Positions 17,165 to 24,688 of a stretch of 64,000 nucleotides of DNA are shown piece by piece. A model generated the notes under the pieces. The model searched no databases. It saw nothing but the letters and a program-made list of their open reading frames with translations, and had not been told where the DNA came from. Position 1 is the first letter of the stretch. Every line of letters starts with the position of its first letter. Source of the DNA: VFMC01 sp044359565 (lineage in GTDB: Bacteria > Actinomycetota > Acidimicrobiia > Acidimicrobiales > Ilumatobacteraceae); contig JBIKLX010000002.1 of the NCBI GenBank assembly GCA_044359565.1, positions 1 to 64,000 on the forward strand, read 5' to 3'. Made by a program: the position numbers and the translations under genes.

Positions 17165-17839
17165 TCAGCCCTGCAACCACGCCTTGGCGCGAGCGAAGGC
17201 GTCGGCTGCATCGTCGGCCCGGTGCGCTGGGCGCCAGGCGTCGTGGGCGAACCCGTGCTCGGCATCGGCGTAACGCACCACGCTGACACCGGTGCCGGCG
17301 AGTGCCTCGACATCGGCGGGTGGCGTGTAGTGATCGCGGTCGCCGATGATGGCCAGCACCCGATCCGCGTGTCCGTCGGCCAGGTACTGCAGCGGCTCGC
17401 CCTGGGTGGGGCTGCGCCAGGCTTCGGGCACCCGGATCATGCCGTAGAAGCTGACGATGCGGTGGAACCGGTCGCTGCGGCTGGACTTGTGGCAGTACAT
17501 CCCACCGAGGCAGAAGCCGAGCAGACCCACGGGTGCACCTGCAGGCAGCGCGCCCGACACGACATCGGCACCTTCGAGCAGATCGCGCAGGTGCGCCTGA
17601 TCGTCGATCTCGGGCACGGCCGCGAACCGCGGCTCGATCTCGGGGCCGAGCGTGCGACCCGGGAACGGCTCGACGGCGCACACCGCCATCTGCCACTCGG
17701 TGGCCAGGCGGGCGACGAGGTCGTCGTACAGCGGGCGCAGGCTGAAGATGTCGGGGGCCACGACCAGGACGCCACGAGCCTCGCCGGTGGCGGGGTGGGC
17801 GATCTCCGCGGCAGTGCCGCTGGGCAGGGTGATGCGCAT
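17165..17839 (-). CDS. Dienelactone hydrolase family protein
   Basis: A 224-residue alpha/beta-hydrolase of the dienelactone hydrolase type. The nucleophile elbow GFCLGG supplies a catalytic Cys, GDRDHYTP the Asp and DAEHGFAHD the His, so the triad looks complete. Substrates in the family include dienelactones from chloroaromatic breakdown, but many members are generic esterases. It lies 9 bp downstream of the polysaccharide deacetylase gene on the same strand, probably in one operon, and ends 9 bp from the convergent Crp-type gene. Confidence 0.87.
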   Translation of the reverse strand: MRITLPSGTAAEIAHPATGEARGVLVVAPDIFSLRPLYDDLVARLATEWQMAVCAVEPFPGRTLGPEIEPRFAAVPEIDDQAHLRDLLEGADVVSGALPAGAPVGLLGFCLGGMYCHKSSRSDRFHRIVSFYGMIRVPEAWRSPTQGEPLQYLADGHADRVLAIIGDRDHYTPPADVEALAGTGVSVVRYADAEHGFAHDAWRPAHRADDAADAFARAKAWLQG

Positions 17840-17848
17840 GCGCCGACG

Positions 17849-18736
17849 CTACTTCGAAGTCGGGCCGCCGGCCCGGGTGAGGACGCGCCGACCCTCGTAG
17901 GGCGTGCCCGAGTTCAGCAGCTCGGCGAGCGACACGATGCGATAACCGCGGGCCAGCGCCGTGTCGAGCATGCACGGCACGGCCTGCGCCGTGGGGGCGT
18001 GCGTGCCTCCATCGTGCAACAGCACGATCATCCCGGGCTTCAGGTTGTCGGCGAAGCTGCCGCACAGCGCCGAGGCCGACTTGCGGGGCTCGAGGTGGTC
18101 GCCCAGCACCACGTCGGTCGACAGGTTGCACATCTCCGCTCTCACGAGCGCAGCATCGATGGGCGGCCCGTCGGCCAGGCCGGGTGCCCGGAAGTAGGGC
18201 GTGCGTACGCCGAGCACCTCGAGGATGGTGTCGTTCATCGGGGCCACCTCGCCCGAGATGTACCCCCAGGTGTAGCGGTGATTGACGGAGTGGTTGCCGA
18301 CAGCGAAGCCACGGTCGACCACCGACTTGCCGATGGCGGGATACGCCCGCAGGTTGATGCCGATCATGAAGAACGTCGCGGTCAGCCCGCGTTGGGTGAA
18401 CGCGTCCATGATCGGCTTGGTGTGGCGCGGGTCGGGGCCGTCGTCGAACGTGAAGGTGACGAGTTTCTCGCCGTTGGTGTTCACACCCCGGATGTACTGC
18501 CCAGGCACACAGCCGGGAACCGCGCCGCTCTGCCAGACAGGATCGGCCCACGGCGGCACCGTGGGCACCGGCGTCTGCTGCACTGGGGCGCCACGGCCGC
18601 CGACAGCACCGGCCGCGGCGCCGCTGTCGATGGGCGCGGGCGCCGGGTCGTCGGCACGGCCGGCACCTGGTGCAGCGGCCACGAACAGCGCTGCGACGAT
18701 GGCGCCACACACCACCAGTCGCCCGGTGCTGCGCAT
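17849..18736 (-). CDS. Secreted polysaccharide deacetylase (NodB domain)
   Basis: A 295-residue exported CE4 enzyme. Residues 1-28 form a signal peptide (basic MRSTGR, hydrophobic VVCGAIVAALFVAAA, cleavage near GAGRA), followed by a Pro/Ala-rich linker. The NodB domain has the catalytic FTFDDGPDPRHT, the zinc-binding His pair in GNHSVNHRY, RAPGLADG and the closing IVLLHDGG. It should remove acetyl or other acyl groups from peptidoglycan or a surface glycan. I start at ATG 18736, which exposes the signal peptide; it lies 4 bp after the ABC permease gene. Confidence 0.88.
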   Translation of the reverse strand: MRSTGRLVVCGAIVAALFVAAAPGAGRADDPAPAPIDSGAAAGAVGGRGAPVQQTPVPTVPPWADPVWQSGAVPGCVPGQYIRGVNTNGEKLVTFTFDDGPDPRHTKPIMDAFTQRGLTATFFMIGINLRAYPAIGKSVVDRGFAVGNHSVNHRYTWGYISGEVAPMNDTILEVLGVRTPYFRAPGLADGPPIDAALVRAEMCNLSTDVVLGDHLEPRKSASALCGSFADNLKPGMIVLLHDGGTHAPTAQAVPCMLDTALARGYRIVSLAELLNSGTPYEGRRVLTRAGGPTSK

Positions 18737-18740
18737 GGGC

Positions 18741-19508
18741 TCAGGCGTCGCGCCGGTTGACGATGAGCGTGCCGACGGCCAACAGCACCAGGGTGACGCC
18801 AGCGAAGTACAACCCACCACCCCAACGGCCGAGGGTGTCGGTGAAGTCGCCCACCTGCCACAGGTTGGTACCTGCCTGATAGGGCATCCACTTGAGCGGG
18901 TTGTCGACACCCAGGCCACCGAGGATGGCTGCCACGATGTTCTCGACCAGCAGTGGCCACAGCACGATCGTCGCCACCGCTGCGGGCGTGCTGCGGATGA
19001 TGAGCCCGATCGCCAGCCCGAACAGGCCGAGCAGGGCGCAGAACACCACGATGCCCAGCGATGCCGCGAAGAAGTCGTCGACCGAGGTGACGTCGAGTGC
19101 GCTGTCGGGCACCGATGCGTCGACCCGCGACCGGACGAGCGTGTTCACCAGAGTGAGGCCGGCGACCGTCACGATGATGCTCACGACGATGGCCACCGCT
19201 GCGGCGACCACCGCCTTCGCTGCGACGACACGTACCCGACGGGGCGTGGCAGCAAAGGTGGGCCGGATCGTGTTGAAGCCGTACTCGCCGGTGATGCTGG
19301 TGGCGCCGATGACGCCCAAGAGCATCGACGTGATGATGATGCCCCCGCTGACGAGCTGGAACTGGTCGAGGGCCAACAGGTTCTCGGCATCGCTGAATCC
19401 TGCGACCAGCCCGGCCACCACCAGTGGGAAGACGATGGCGATGACGAACAGGACCCAGTTCATCCGGATCGTGCGGGTCTTGATCCACTCACTACGCAGG
19501 ACGCTCAT
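18741..19508 (-). CDS. ABC-2 type transporter permease
   Basis: A 255-residue integral membrane protein with an amphipathic N-terminal helix (SVLRSEWIKTRTIR) followed by about six hydrophobic segments. They include WVLFVIAIVFPLVVAGLVAG, GGIIITSMLLGVIGA and a C-terminal WGGGLYFAGVTLVLLAVGTLIV. This layout and the TSITGEYGFNTIRPTF segment are typical of ABC-2 exporter permeases. ATG 19508 overlaps the stop of the ATPase gene by one base (TGATG); an extra GTG lies one codon upstream. It should pair with the adjacent ATPase; the substrate is unknown. Confidence 0.87.
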   Translation of the reverse strand: MSVLRSEWIKTRTIRMNWVLFVIAIVFPLVVAGLVAGFSDAENLLALDQFQLVSGGIIITSMLLGVIGATSITGEYGFNTIRPTFAATPRRVRVVAAKAVVAAAVAIVVSIIVTVAGLTLVNTLVRSRVDASVPDSALDVTSVDDFFAASLGIVVFCALLGLFGLAIGLIIRSTPAAVATIVLWPLLVENIVAAILGGLGVDNPLKWMPYQAGTNLWQVGDFTDTLGRWGGGLYFAGVTLVLLAVGTLIVNRRDA

Positions 19509-20419
19509 CACTTCACACCTGCCTGGTACTCCTGCACGTCGGCCGTGGCCTTCAAGAACGCGTCCTCGAGTGATCCGGTGACGTTGGTCAGTTCGTGCAG
19601 CACCACGTTCGAGCGGGCCGCGGCCTCACCCACGTCGGCCGCAGTGGCACCGTGCACCGTGACCGTGGTGTCGTCGATGTAGTCGACTCGGGCACCGTTA
19701 GCGCGCAACGCCTCGGCCAGGGTGGCCACGCGCGGGCTGGCGGCTCGTACCCAATGGTCGCCGTAGCGGCCGACGAAGCCGGCCACGGTCGTCTGCTCGA
19801 TGAGTTGGCCCTTGCCGATGACCACGAGGGCCGAGGCCATCAGCGCCATCTCCGACATGAGATGGCTGCTCACCAACACGGCCTTGCCCTGGCCGGCCTG
19901 GAAGATGAGCATGTCGCGGATCCAGCGAATGCCCTCGGGGTCGAGGCCGTTGGCCGGCTCGTCGAGGATGATGGTGTGCGGGTCGCCCAACAGCACACCG
20001 GCCAGACCGAGGCGCTGCTTCATACCGAGCGAGTAGGTGCGCAAGGTCTTGCCGGCCACAGCGGACAGGCCGACCATTTCGAGCATCTCGTCGGCCCGCT
20101 TCAACGAGATACCGTTCGATGCCGCCATCCAGCGCAGATGGTTGCGGCCGCTGCGGCCCGGGTGCACGTACCCGGCGTCGAGCAGCACACCCACCTCGTG
20201 CAACGGCTTGGCCAGCGACGAGTACGCCTTGCCCTGGAACGTCGCTCGGCCAGCATTGGGCTGGTCGAGGCCGATCATGCACCGCATCGTCGTGCTCTTC
20301 CCCGAACCGTTCGGTCCGAGAAACCCGGTGACGACACCGGGTTGCACATCGAAACTGAGATTGCCGACCGCCACCTTCGCGCCGTAGCGCTTGGTGAGGC
20401 CCTCGACCACCACCGACAT
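19508..20419 (-). CDS. ABC transporter ATP-binding protein
   Basis: A 303-residue ATPase for the adjacent ABC-2 permease. Walker A is GPNGSGKST, the signature motif YSLGMKQRLGLAGVLLG, Walker B TIILDEPANGLDPEG and the switch LVSSHLM. The C-terminal extension (about residues 225-303) is typical of drug- or lipid-export ATPases. ATG 20419 is supported by AAGGGG upstream. The start follows the binding-lipoprotein gene by 22 bp. Confidence 0.93.
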   Translation of the reverse strand: MSVVVEGLTKRYGAKVAVGNLSFDVQPGVVTGFLGPNGSGKSTTMRCMIGLDQPNAGRATFQGKAYSSLAKPLHEVGVLLDAGYVHPGRSGRNHLRWMAASNGISLKRADEMLEMVGLSAVAGKTLRTYSLGMKQRLGLAGVLLGDPHTIILDEPANGLDPEGIRWIRDMLIFQAGQGKAVLVSSHLMSEMALMASALVVIGKGQLIEQTTVAGFVGRYGDHWVRAASPRVATLAEALRANGARVDYIDDTTVTVHGATAADVGEAAARSNVVLHELTNVTGSLEDAFLKATADVQEYQAGVK

Positions 20420-20441
20420 GTCCGCCCCTTTTGCCGCTGAC

Positions 20442-21371
20442 TCAGCCAGCAGCGCCCTTCGACTGGGCAGCAAGATAGTCGTTGGCCACGAGGTCGTAGG
20501 ACCCGCCGTTCTGTGTGACCTTCACGAGCAGGGCGCGGATGACGTCGGTGGTGAGGGTGGCGTCGATCTGGCTGATCGTGCTCAGCACCTCGGGCGACGC
20601 AGCCACGGCCGACATGAGCGGCACGGTGAGGTCATCGGGCACGGCCTTGCGGTCGTCGGTGAGGGTGAGCAGACCGTCGAGCACCCCGGCCGGGTCGGTG
20701 GCGTGCAGTGCCCCACAGTCGGCCTTGCCCGAGGTGACGGCCTCGGCGACACCATCGGCGGCCACCTCGACGAACTGCGTGAACTCGGTGCCGTACACCG
20801 TGCCGTAGCCGGCGAGACCCCACGGCGTGGCGGTGTCGAACCCGGCCGGGCCGGCGATACGCACCTCGGCCGCATGCTCGACAAGATCGCCGATGGTCTT
20901 CAGGCCGTACTGGTCGACGGCCGCAGTGCTGCAGGCGATCGAGCCCGTGGTGGACACGCTCGACGGGTCGCCGATGACCAGCGTGTCGGGCAGCAGATCG
21001 TTCAGCGCGGTGATCATCTCGGAGGTGCCGGCCACAGCGGGCACCTCCTTGCCCTGTTCGGCCGACAGGAACGACAGCAGGCTGCTGGTGAACTCGGGCG
21101 TGAACTGGGCGCTGTCGTCGACCAGCTTCTGGTACGCCGCCGCCCGATCGGCCACCGGGTCCTTGCGGCCGACGCGGAAGCCGGCGTTCTCGAGGCCCTG
21201 GGCGTAGATCTCGGCCAGCAGACGGCTCTCGGGCTGCTCGGTGGCCACCACGTTGATGGTGGCACCCACCACGGGAACGATGGCATCGGACGAACTGTCG
21301 TCGTCGCCACACGCGCCGAACACCACCGCGCTGGCCAACACCAGCGCGAACGTCGATCGAATCCGGGTCAC
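20442..21371 (-). CDS. Glycine betaine/choline-type ABC transporter substrate-binding lipoprotein (ProX/OsmF family)
   Basis: A 309-residue secreted lipoprotein with an N-terminal signal (VTRIRSTFALVLASAVVFGAC, Cys21 being the likely lipidation site) and a DDDSSSD spacer. The type-F binding fold carries family blocks such as QFTPEFTSSLLSFL, IGDLVEHA, CGALHATDP and VVPDDL-like segments near the C-terminus. GTG 21371 is chosen because a perfect AGGAGG sits six bases upstream, although a longer frame from ATG 21386 would swallow that site. No cognate importer permease is present; the adjacent ABC genes are exporter-type. Confidence 0.82.
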   Translation of the reverse strand: MTRIRSTFALVLASAVVFGACGDDDSSSDAIVPVVGATINVVATEQPESRLLAEIYAQGLENAGFRVGRKDPVADRAAAYQKLVDDSAQFTPEFTSSLLSFLSAEQGKEVPAVAGTSEMITALNDLLPDTLVIGDPSSVSTTGSIACSTAAVDQYGLKTIGDLVEHAAEVRIAGPAGFDTATPWGLAGYGTVYGTEFTQFVEVAADGVAEAVTSGKADCGALHATDPAGVLDGLLTLTDDRKAVPDDLTVPLMSAVAASPEVLSTISQIDATLTTDVIRALLVKVTQNGGSYDLVANDYLAAQSKGAAG

Positions 21372-21460
21372 CTGAGTCCTCCTCATACGAACCGGGGCAT
21401 CGTAGAGGCGACACGTGCCGTTCGACTCGCGCGCGCCGGCCTCATCGACTCGGCGCACCC

Positions 21461-22483
21461 TCAGAGCAACGCAAAGAGGCGGGCGGCCTGCTCGGCCGCC
21501 TTCGCCCGCACCTCGCTGGCATCGACCCGGGTGGGCAGGCCGTCGCGCAGCAGCACCTCGCCATCATCGCTTACCACGTCGAGTGCCCGCACGCCAGGGG
21601 TGAACGCCACGTGCCAGGCGCTGTCGGCATGGGGGTAGTTCCAGGTCACCCGATCCGCGCGGGCCTCGGGGAACCAGCGGTAGCCCTCGTCGAGCCATCC
21701 CCACACCGTGTCGGGCGAGGCGGTGATGTCGTGTGCCCGTAGTGCCACGTAGGCCAGGCGGAACTCCTCGAGCATGTCGGCGCCGATGCCGTCGGTGCCC
21801 AGCACCACCGGGTTCGGCCAGCGGGTGGGCGCCGCGTAGCCCACGGAGTTGTTCATGTTGCTGCGCGGGTTGTGGGCAATGGTGCCGGGCAGCGGCCGGT
21901 CGAGGTGCACACAGTGGACGATCAGCCAGTCGTCGGCCGCCAGCGGCTCGAGCCGAGCGCCCGCCGCGATGTCGTCGACCCCTTCGGCCACGTGCACGTG
22001 CACACCCACCCCGTGGCGCTGGGCGAGGTCGGCGGCCGCTGCGAGTGTGTCGTCGCTGCAGGTGAACGAGGCGTGCACACCCACCATGCCTCGGCCTCCC
22101 TCGGCGAGGAACCGCTCGTTCTCGGCCAGGCCTCGGCGCGCCCCGTCGGCGCCGTGCCGATCGGTGACGCCATAGGCCACGTTCACGCGCACACCCACCT
22201 CGGCGCAGGCGTCGGCGATCACACTCAGGCTGCCCTCGATGGCGTTGGGGCTCTCGTGGTGGTCGATGATGGCTGTGGTGCCGCACTGCAGCGCCTCCAT
22301 CGCGCCGAGCATGGCGCTCCAGCGCAGCATCTCGAGGTCGAGCGCCGTGTCGAGGCGCCACCAGATCTGCTGCAGCACCGACAAGAAATCGGTGGGCTGC
22401 TGGGGCGGCGCCGGCATGCCCCGGGCCAAGGCCGAGTAGAGGTGGTGGTGCCCGCACACCAGGCCTGACGTCGTCGCGCTCAT
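21461..22483 (-). CDS. Amidohydrolase family protein (SsnA/chlorohydrolase-like), N-terminally short
   Basis: A 340-residue metal-dependent hydrolase or deaminase. The HxH metal site sits at residues 12-14 (VCGHHHLYSALARG). VGVHVHVAEG gives the third His, HNPRSNMNN the fourth and LGTDGIGADM the metal Asp. The C-terminal strand segment (LDVVSDDGEVLLRDG) is present, but the usual 50-60-residue N-terminal beta-sandwich is missing. No suitable in-frame start exists that would restore it. Family relatives (SsnA, guanine or S-adenosylhomocysteine deaminases) carry that domain. Either this is a trimmed subtype or a truncated gene; the catalytic core looks intact. Confidence 0.78.
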   Translation of the reverse strand: MSATTSGLVCGHHHLYSALARGMPAPPQQPTDFLSVLQQIWWRLDTALDLEMLRWSAMLGAMEALQCGTTAIIDHHESPNAIEGSLSVIADACAEVGVRVNVAYGVTDRHGADGARRGLAENERFLAEGGRGMVGVHASFTCSDDTLAAAADLAQRHGVGVHVHVAEGVDDIAAGARLEPLAADDWLIVHCVHLDRPLPGTIAHNPRSNMNNSVGYAAPTRWPNPVVLGTDGIGADMLEEFRLAYVALRAHDITASPDTVWGWLDEGYRWFPEARADRVTWNYPHADSAWHVAFTPGVRALDVVSDDGEVLLRDGLPTRVDASEVRAKAAEQAARLFALL

Positions 22484-22571
22484 CGCCGCCCATCGTGCCA
22501 GCGCCAGCCTCCTCCCGCTACCCCACCCTGCCAACACCCCTATCCCACCGTACCCCACCCCATCACCACCG

Positions 22572-22618
22572 CCGCGATGAGCAAGTTGCGCTCCAGTTGC
22601 GCGCGGTGCTCATCGCGG
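22572..22618. repeat. REP-like hairpin element, copy 1
   Basis: Perfect 12-bp arms CCGCGATGAGCA and TGCTCATCGCGG enclose 23 bases with two TTGCGC motifs. It lies in the divergent gap between the amidohydrolase and acyl-CoA dehydrogenase genes. A related copy follows 18 bp later. Confidence 0.65.
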
Positions 22619-22635
22619 CCCGGGGTGACCGGATG

Positions 22636-22678
22636 GCGGTGAGCGAGTTGCGCACCATGTGCGCAGGTTGCTCATCGC
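22636..22678. repeat. REP-like hairpin element, copy 2
   Basis: The outer arms GCGGTGAGC and GCTCATCGC pair with one G-T wobble, and an inner perfect stem TGCGCAC-CAT-GTGCGCA forms the tip. It shares the GATGAGC/GTGAGC-N-AGTTGCGC pattern with copy 1, so the two are variants of one element. Confidence 0.6.
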
Positions 22679-22737
22679 GCTGGGTTTCGGGCGGGCTGGA
22701 CTCGTGGGGGGTAGGGGGGATCTGCTCGACTGAGGCG

Positions 22738-24006
22738 ATGGACTTCGACCTGCCTGCCGATCTCGTCGCCTACCTCGCCGAACTCGACGACTTCATCGAA
22801 CGCGAGATCAAGCCGCTCGAACAGGTCGACGACAACATCCGCTTCTTCGACCACCGGCGTGAAGACGCCCGCACCGACTGGGAGCGCGGCGGCCTGCCCA
22901 ACGAGGAGTGGGAGCAGCTGCTGCACAAGGCCAAGCGTCTGGCCGATGCGGCTGGCCACTACCGCTACCCGCTGCCGAAGGAGTACGGCGGCCAGGACGG
23001 CACCAACCTCGGCATGGCCATCATCCGCGAGCACTTCGCCCGCCAGGGCCTCGGCCTGCACAACGACCTGCAGAACGAGCACTCCATCGTGGGCAACAAC
23101 GTGGGCCTGCTACTGATGCTGAACTACGGCACCGACGAGCAGAAAGCCGAGTGGATCGACGACCTGGCCGAGGGCCGCCGCGGCTTCGCGTTCGGCATCA
23201 CCGAACCGAACCACGGCTCGGACGCCACCCACATGGAGACCACCGCCGTGCGCGACGGCGACGAGTGGGTGATCAACGGCGAAAAGACGTGGAACACCGG
23301 CATCCACAAGGCATCACACGACATGATCATGGCCCGCACCAGCGGCAAGGCGGGCGACGGCAACGGCATCACCGCGTTCCTGGTGCCCTCGAACAGCCCC
23401 GGCTTCGAAGTGGTCGAGTACCTGTGGACCTTCAACATGCCCACCGACCACGCCCACATCCGGCTCACCGACGTGCGAGTGCCGCACGCTGCCATCTTCG
23501 GCGGCGAGGGTCGCGGCCTGCAGGTGGTGCAGCACTTCTTCAACGAGAACCGCATCCGCCAGGCCGCCAGCAGCCTCGGTGCTGCGCAGTACTGCATCGA
23601 CGAGTCGGTGCAGTACGCCAAGGAGCGCAAGCCCTTCGGCAAGCCGCTGAGCAGCAACCAGGCCATCCAGTTCCCGCTGGTCGAGTTGCAGACCCAGTGC
23701 GAGATGCTGCGCGCCCTCATCCACAAGACCGCCTGGGCGATGGACAAGTACGGCGCCTTCAGCCAGAGCGACAAGGTGAGCATGTGCAACTACTGGGCCA
23801 ACCGGCTGTGCTGCGAAGCCGCCGACCGGGCCATGCAGGTGCACGGTGGCCTCGGCTACAGCCGCCACAAGGCGTTCGAGCACATCTACCGCCACCACCG
23901 CCGCTACCGCATCACCGAGGGCGCCGAGGAGATCCAGATGCGCCGGGTGGCCGGCTACATGTTCGGCTTCATGAACCAGCAGGCCCCGAAGGGCGTGCAG
24001 GAGTAA
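22738..24006 (+). CDS. Acyl-CoA dehydrogenase family protein
   Basis: A 422-residue FAD flavoenzyme introducing a double bond into an acyl-CoA. The N-terminal helical domain is followed by FAFGITEPNHGSDATHMET (FAD/substrate loop), WVINGEKTWNTGIH, the C-terminal RKPFGKPLSSNQAIQFPLVE helix and QVHGGLGYSRHKAFEHIYRHHRRYRITEGAEEIQMRRVAGY, typical of the family. ATG 22738 was chosen; a longer frame would run through the hairpin repeats. Electrons would pass to ETF. The chain specificity is not readable. Confidence 0.9.
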   Translation: MDFDLPADLVAYLAELDDFIEREIKPLEQVDDNIRFFDHRREDARTDWERGGLPNEEWEQLLHKAKRLADAAGHYRYPLPKEYGGQDGTNLGMAIIREHFARQGLGLHNDLQNEHSIVGNNVGLLLMLNYGTDEQKAEWIDDLAEGRRGFAFGITEPNHGSDATHMETTAVRDGDEWVINGEKTWNTGIHKASHDMIMARTSGKAGDGNGITAFLVPSNSPGFEVVEYLWTFNMPTDHAHIRLTDVRVPHAAIFGGEGRGLQVVQHFFNENRIRQAASSLGAAQYCIDESVQYAKERKPFGKPLSSNQAIQFPLVELQTQCEMLRALIHKTAWAMDKYGAFSQSDKVSMCNYWANRLCCEAADRAMQVHGGLGYSRHKAFEHIYRHHRRYRITEGAEEIQMRRVAGYMFGFMNQQAPKGVQE

Positions 24007-24021
24007 CGGCGACCCCGCCCG

Positions 24022-24408
24022 TCACCTGGCCGGTGGACGCCGCCGGAGCGCCGCCACGCCGAGCAGACTCAGGCCGGCGACCAACGCCACCACCGCGACC
24101 TGGACCAGGTCGATCGAGTTCGCACCCATCGTCGGGATGTCGCCCGGGCGGGTCGTCGTCGGACCGCCGCTCTGCACGTTGGTCGTCGTCGGGCGCACGA
24201 CGGTCGTCGACGGAGTCGACGTCGTCGTGGTGGGACCGCCGATGTCGACGATGGTGGTCGTCGGCGGCGGCGTGGTGGGCGGGTAGGCCTGGGCGACGAG
24301 CGGCGCTGCCAGGGTGATCGACACCATCGCTCCGAAGCCGACGAGGAGCGCGAGGCAGGTCGACGCAATGCTTCGGCGGTCTTCTCGACGACGTTCGTCA
24401 CGGCCCAT
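24022..24408 (-). CDS. Small Thr-rich exported protein with LPxTG-like C-terminal anchor
   Basis: A 128-residue protein. A basic N-terminus (RDERRREDRRS) precedes a signal or anchor helix (TCLALLVGFGAMVSITLAA). A Thr/Pro-rich segment of repeated PTTT/STT units follows, then IPTMG, a hydrophobic helix VVALVAGLSLLGVAAL and a terminal RRRPPAR. This order resembles a sortase-type wall anchor, though IPTMG deviates from LPxTG. The function is unknown. ATG 24408 or GTG 24414 may start it. The 280 bp upstream, to the next gene, show only an isolated TTGACA at 24640-24645. Confidence 0.6.
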   Translation of the reverse strand: MGRDERRREDRRSIASTCLALLVGFGAMVSITLAAPLVAQAYPPTTPPPTTTIVDIGGPTTTTSTPSTTVVRPTTTNVQSGGPTTTRPGDIPTMGANSIDLVQVAVVALVAGLSLLGVAALRRRPPAR

Positions 24409-24688
24409 GAGCACTCAGAGTAACGGTCGACGTCGGCATGTGAAATGCCCGGACCAGCACCTCGAACCGCTCGGAGCCCGACTCGGTCGACGAATACGAC
24501 CACCTGCGCTCGTGCCCACGCGGTCCGTGACCAGCGAGAGCACAGCAGCATCCGCGCAGTGGGCGGATTGACGCAGGTCAGCAACCCCTCAGCGAGGATC
24601 GTTCCGACGACGCCGTTGGTGCCGTCGCCCCGCCAGATCTTGACAGAATCATGATGACGAAATCGGGCGAACAACACCACACTTTCGA

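Noticed and set aside
24100..24280. Repeated CGTCGTCGG/ACGACG triplets as a tandem repeat or CRISPR-like array
   Set aside because: They encode the Thr/Val-rich segment of the small exported protein; no regular repeat-spacer structure exists here or elsewhere in the window.
24640..24688. TTGACA at 24640 as a DUF4012 promoter
   Set aside because: Sequence 16-18 bp downstream is GC-rich with no -10-like hexamer.
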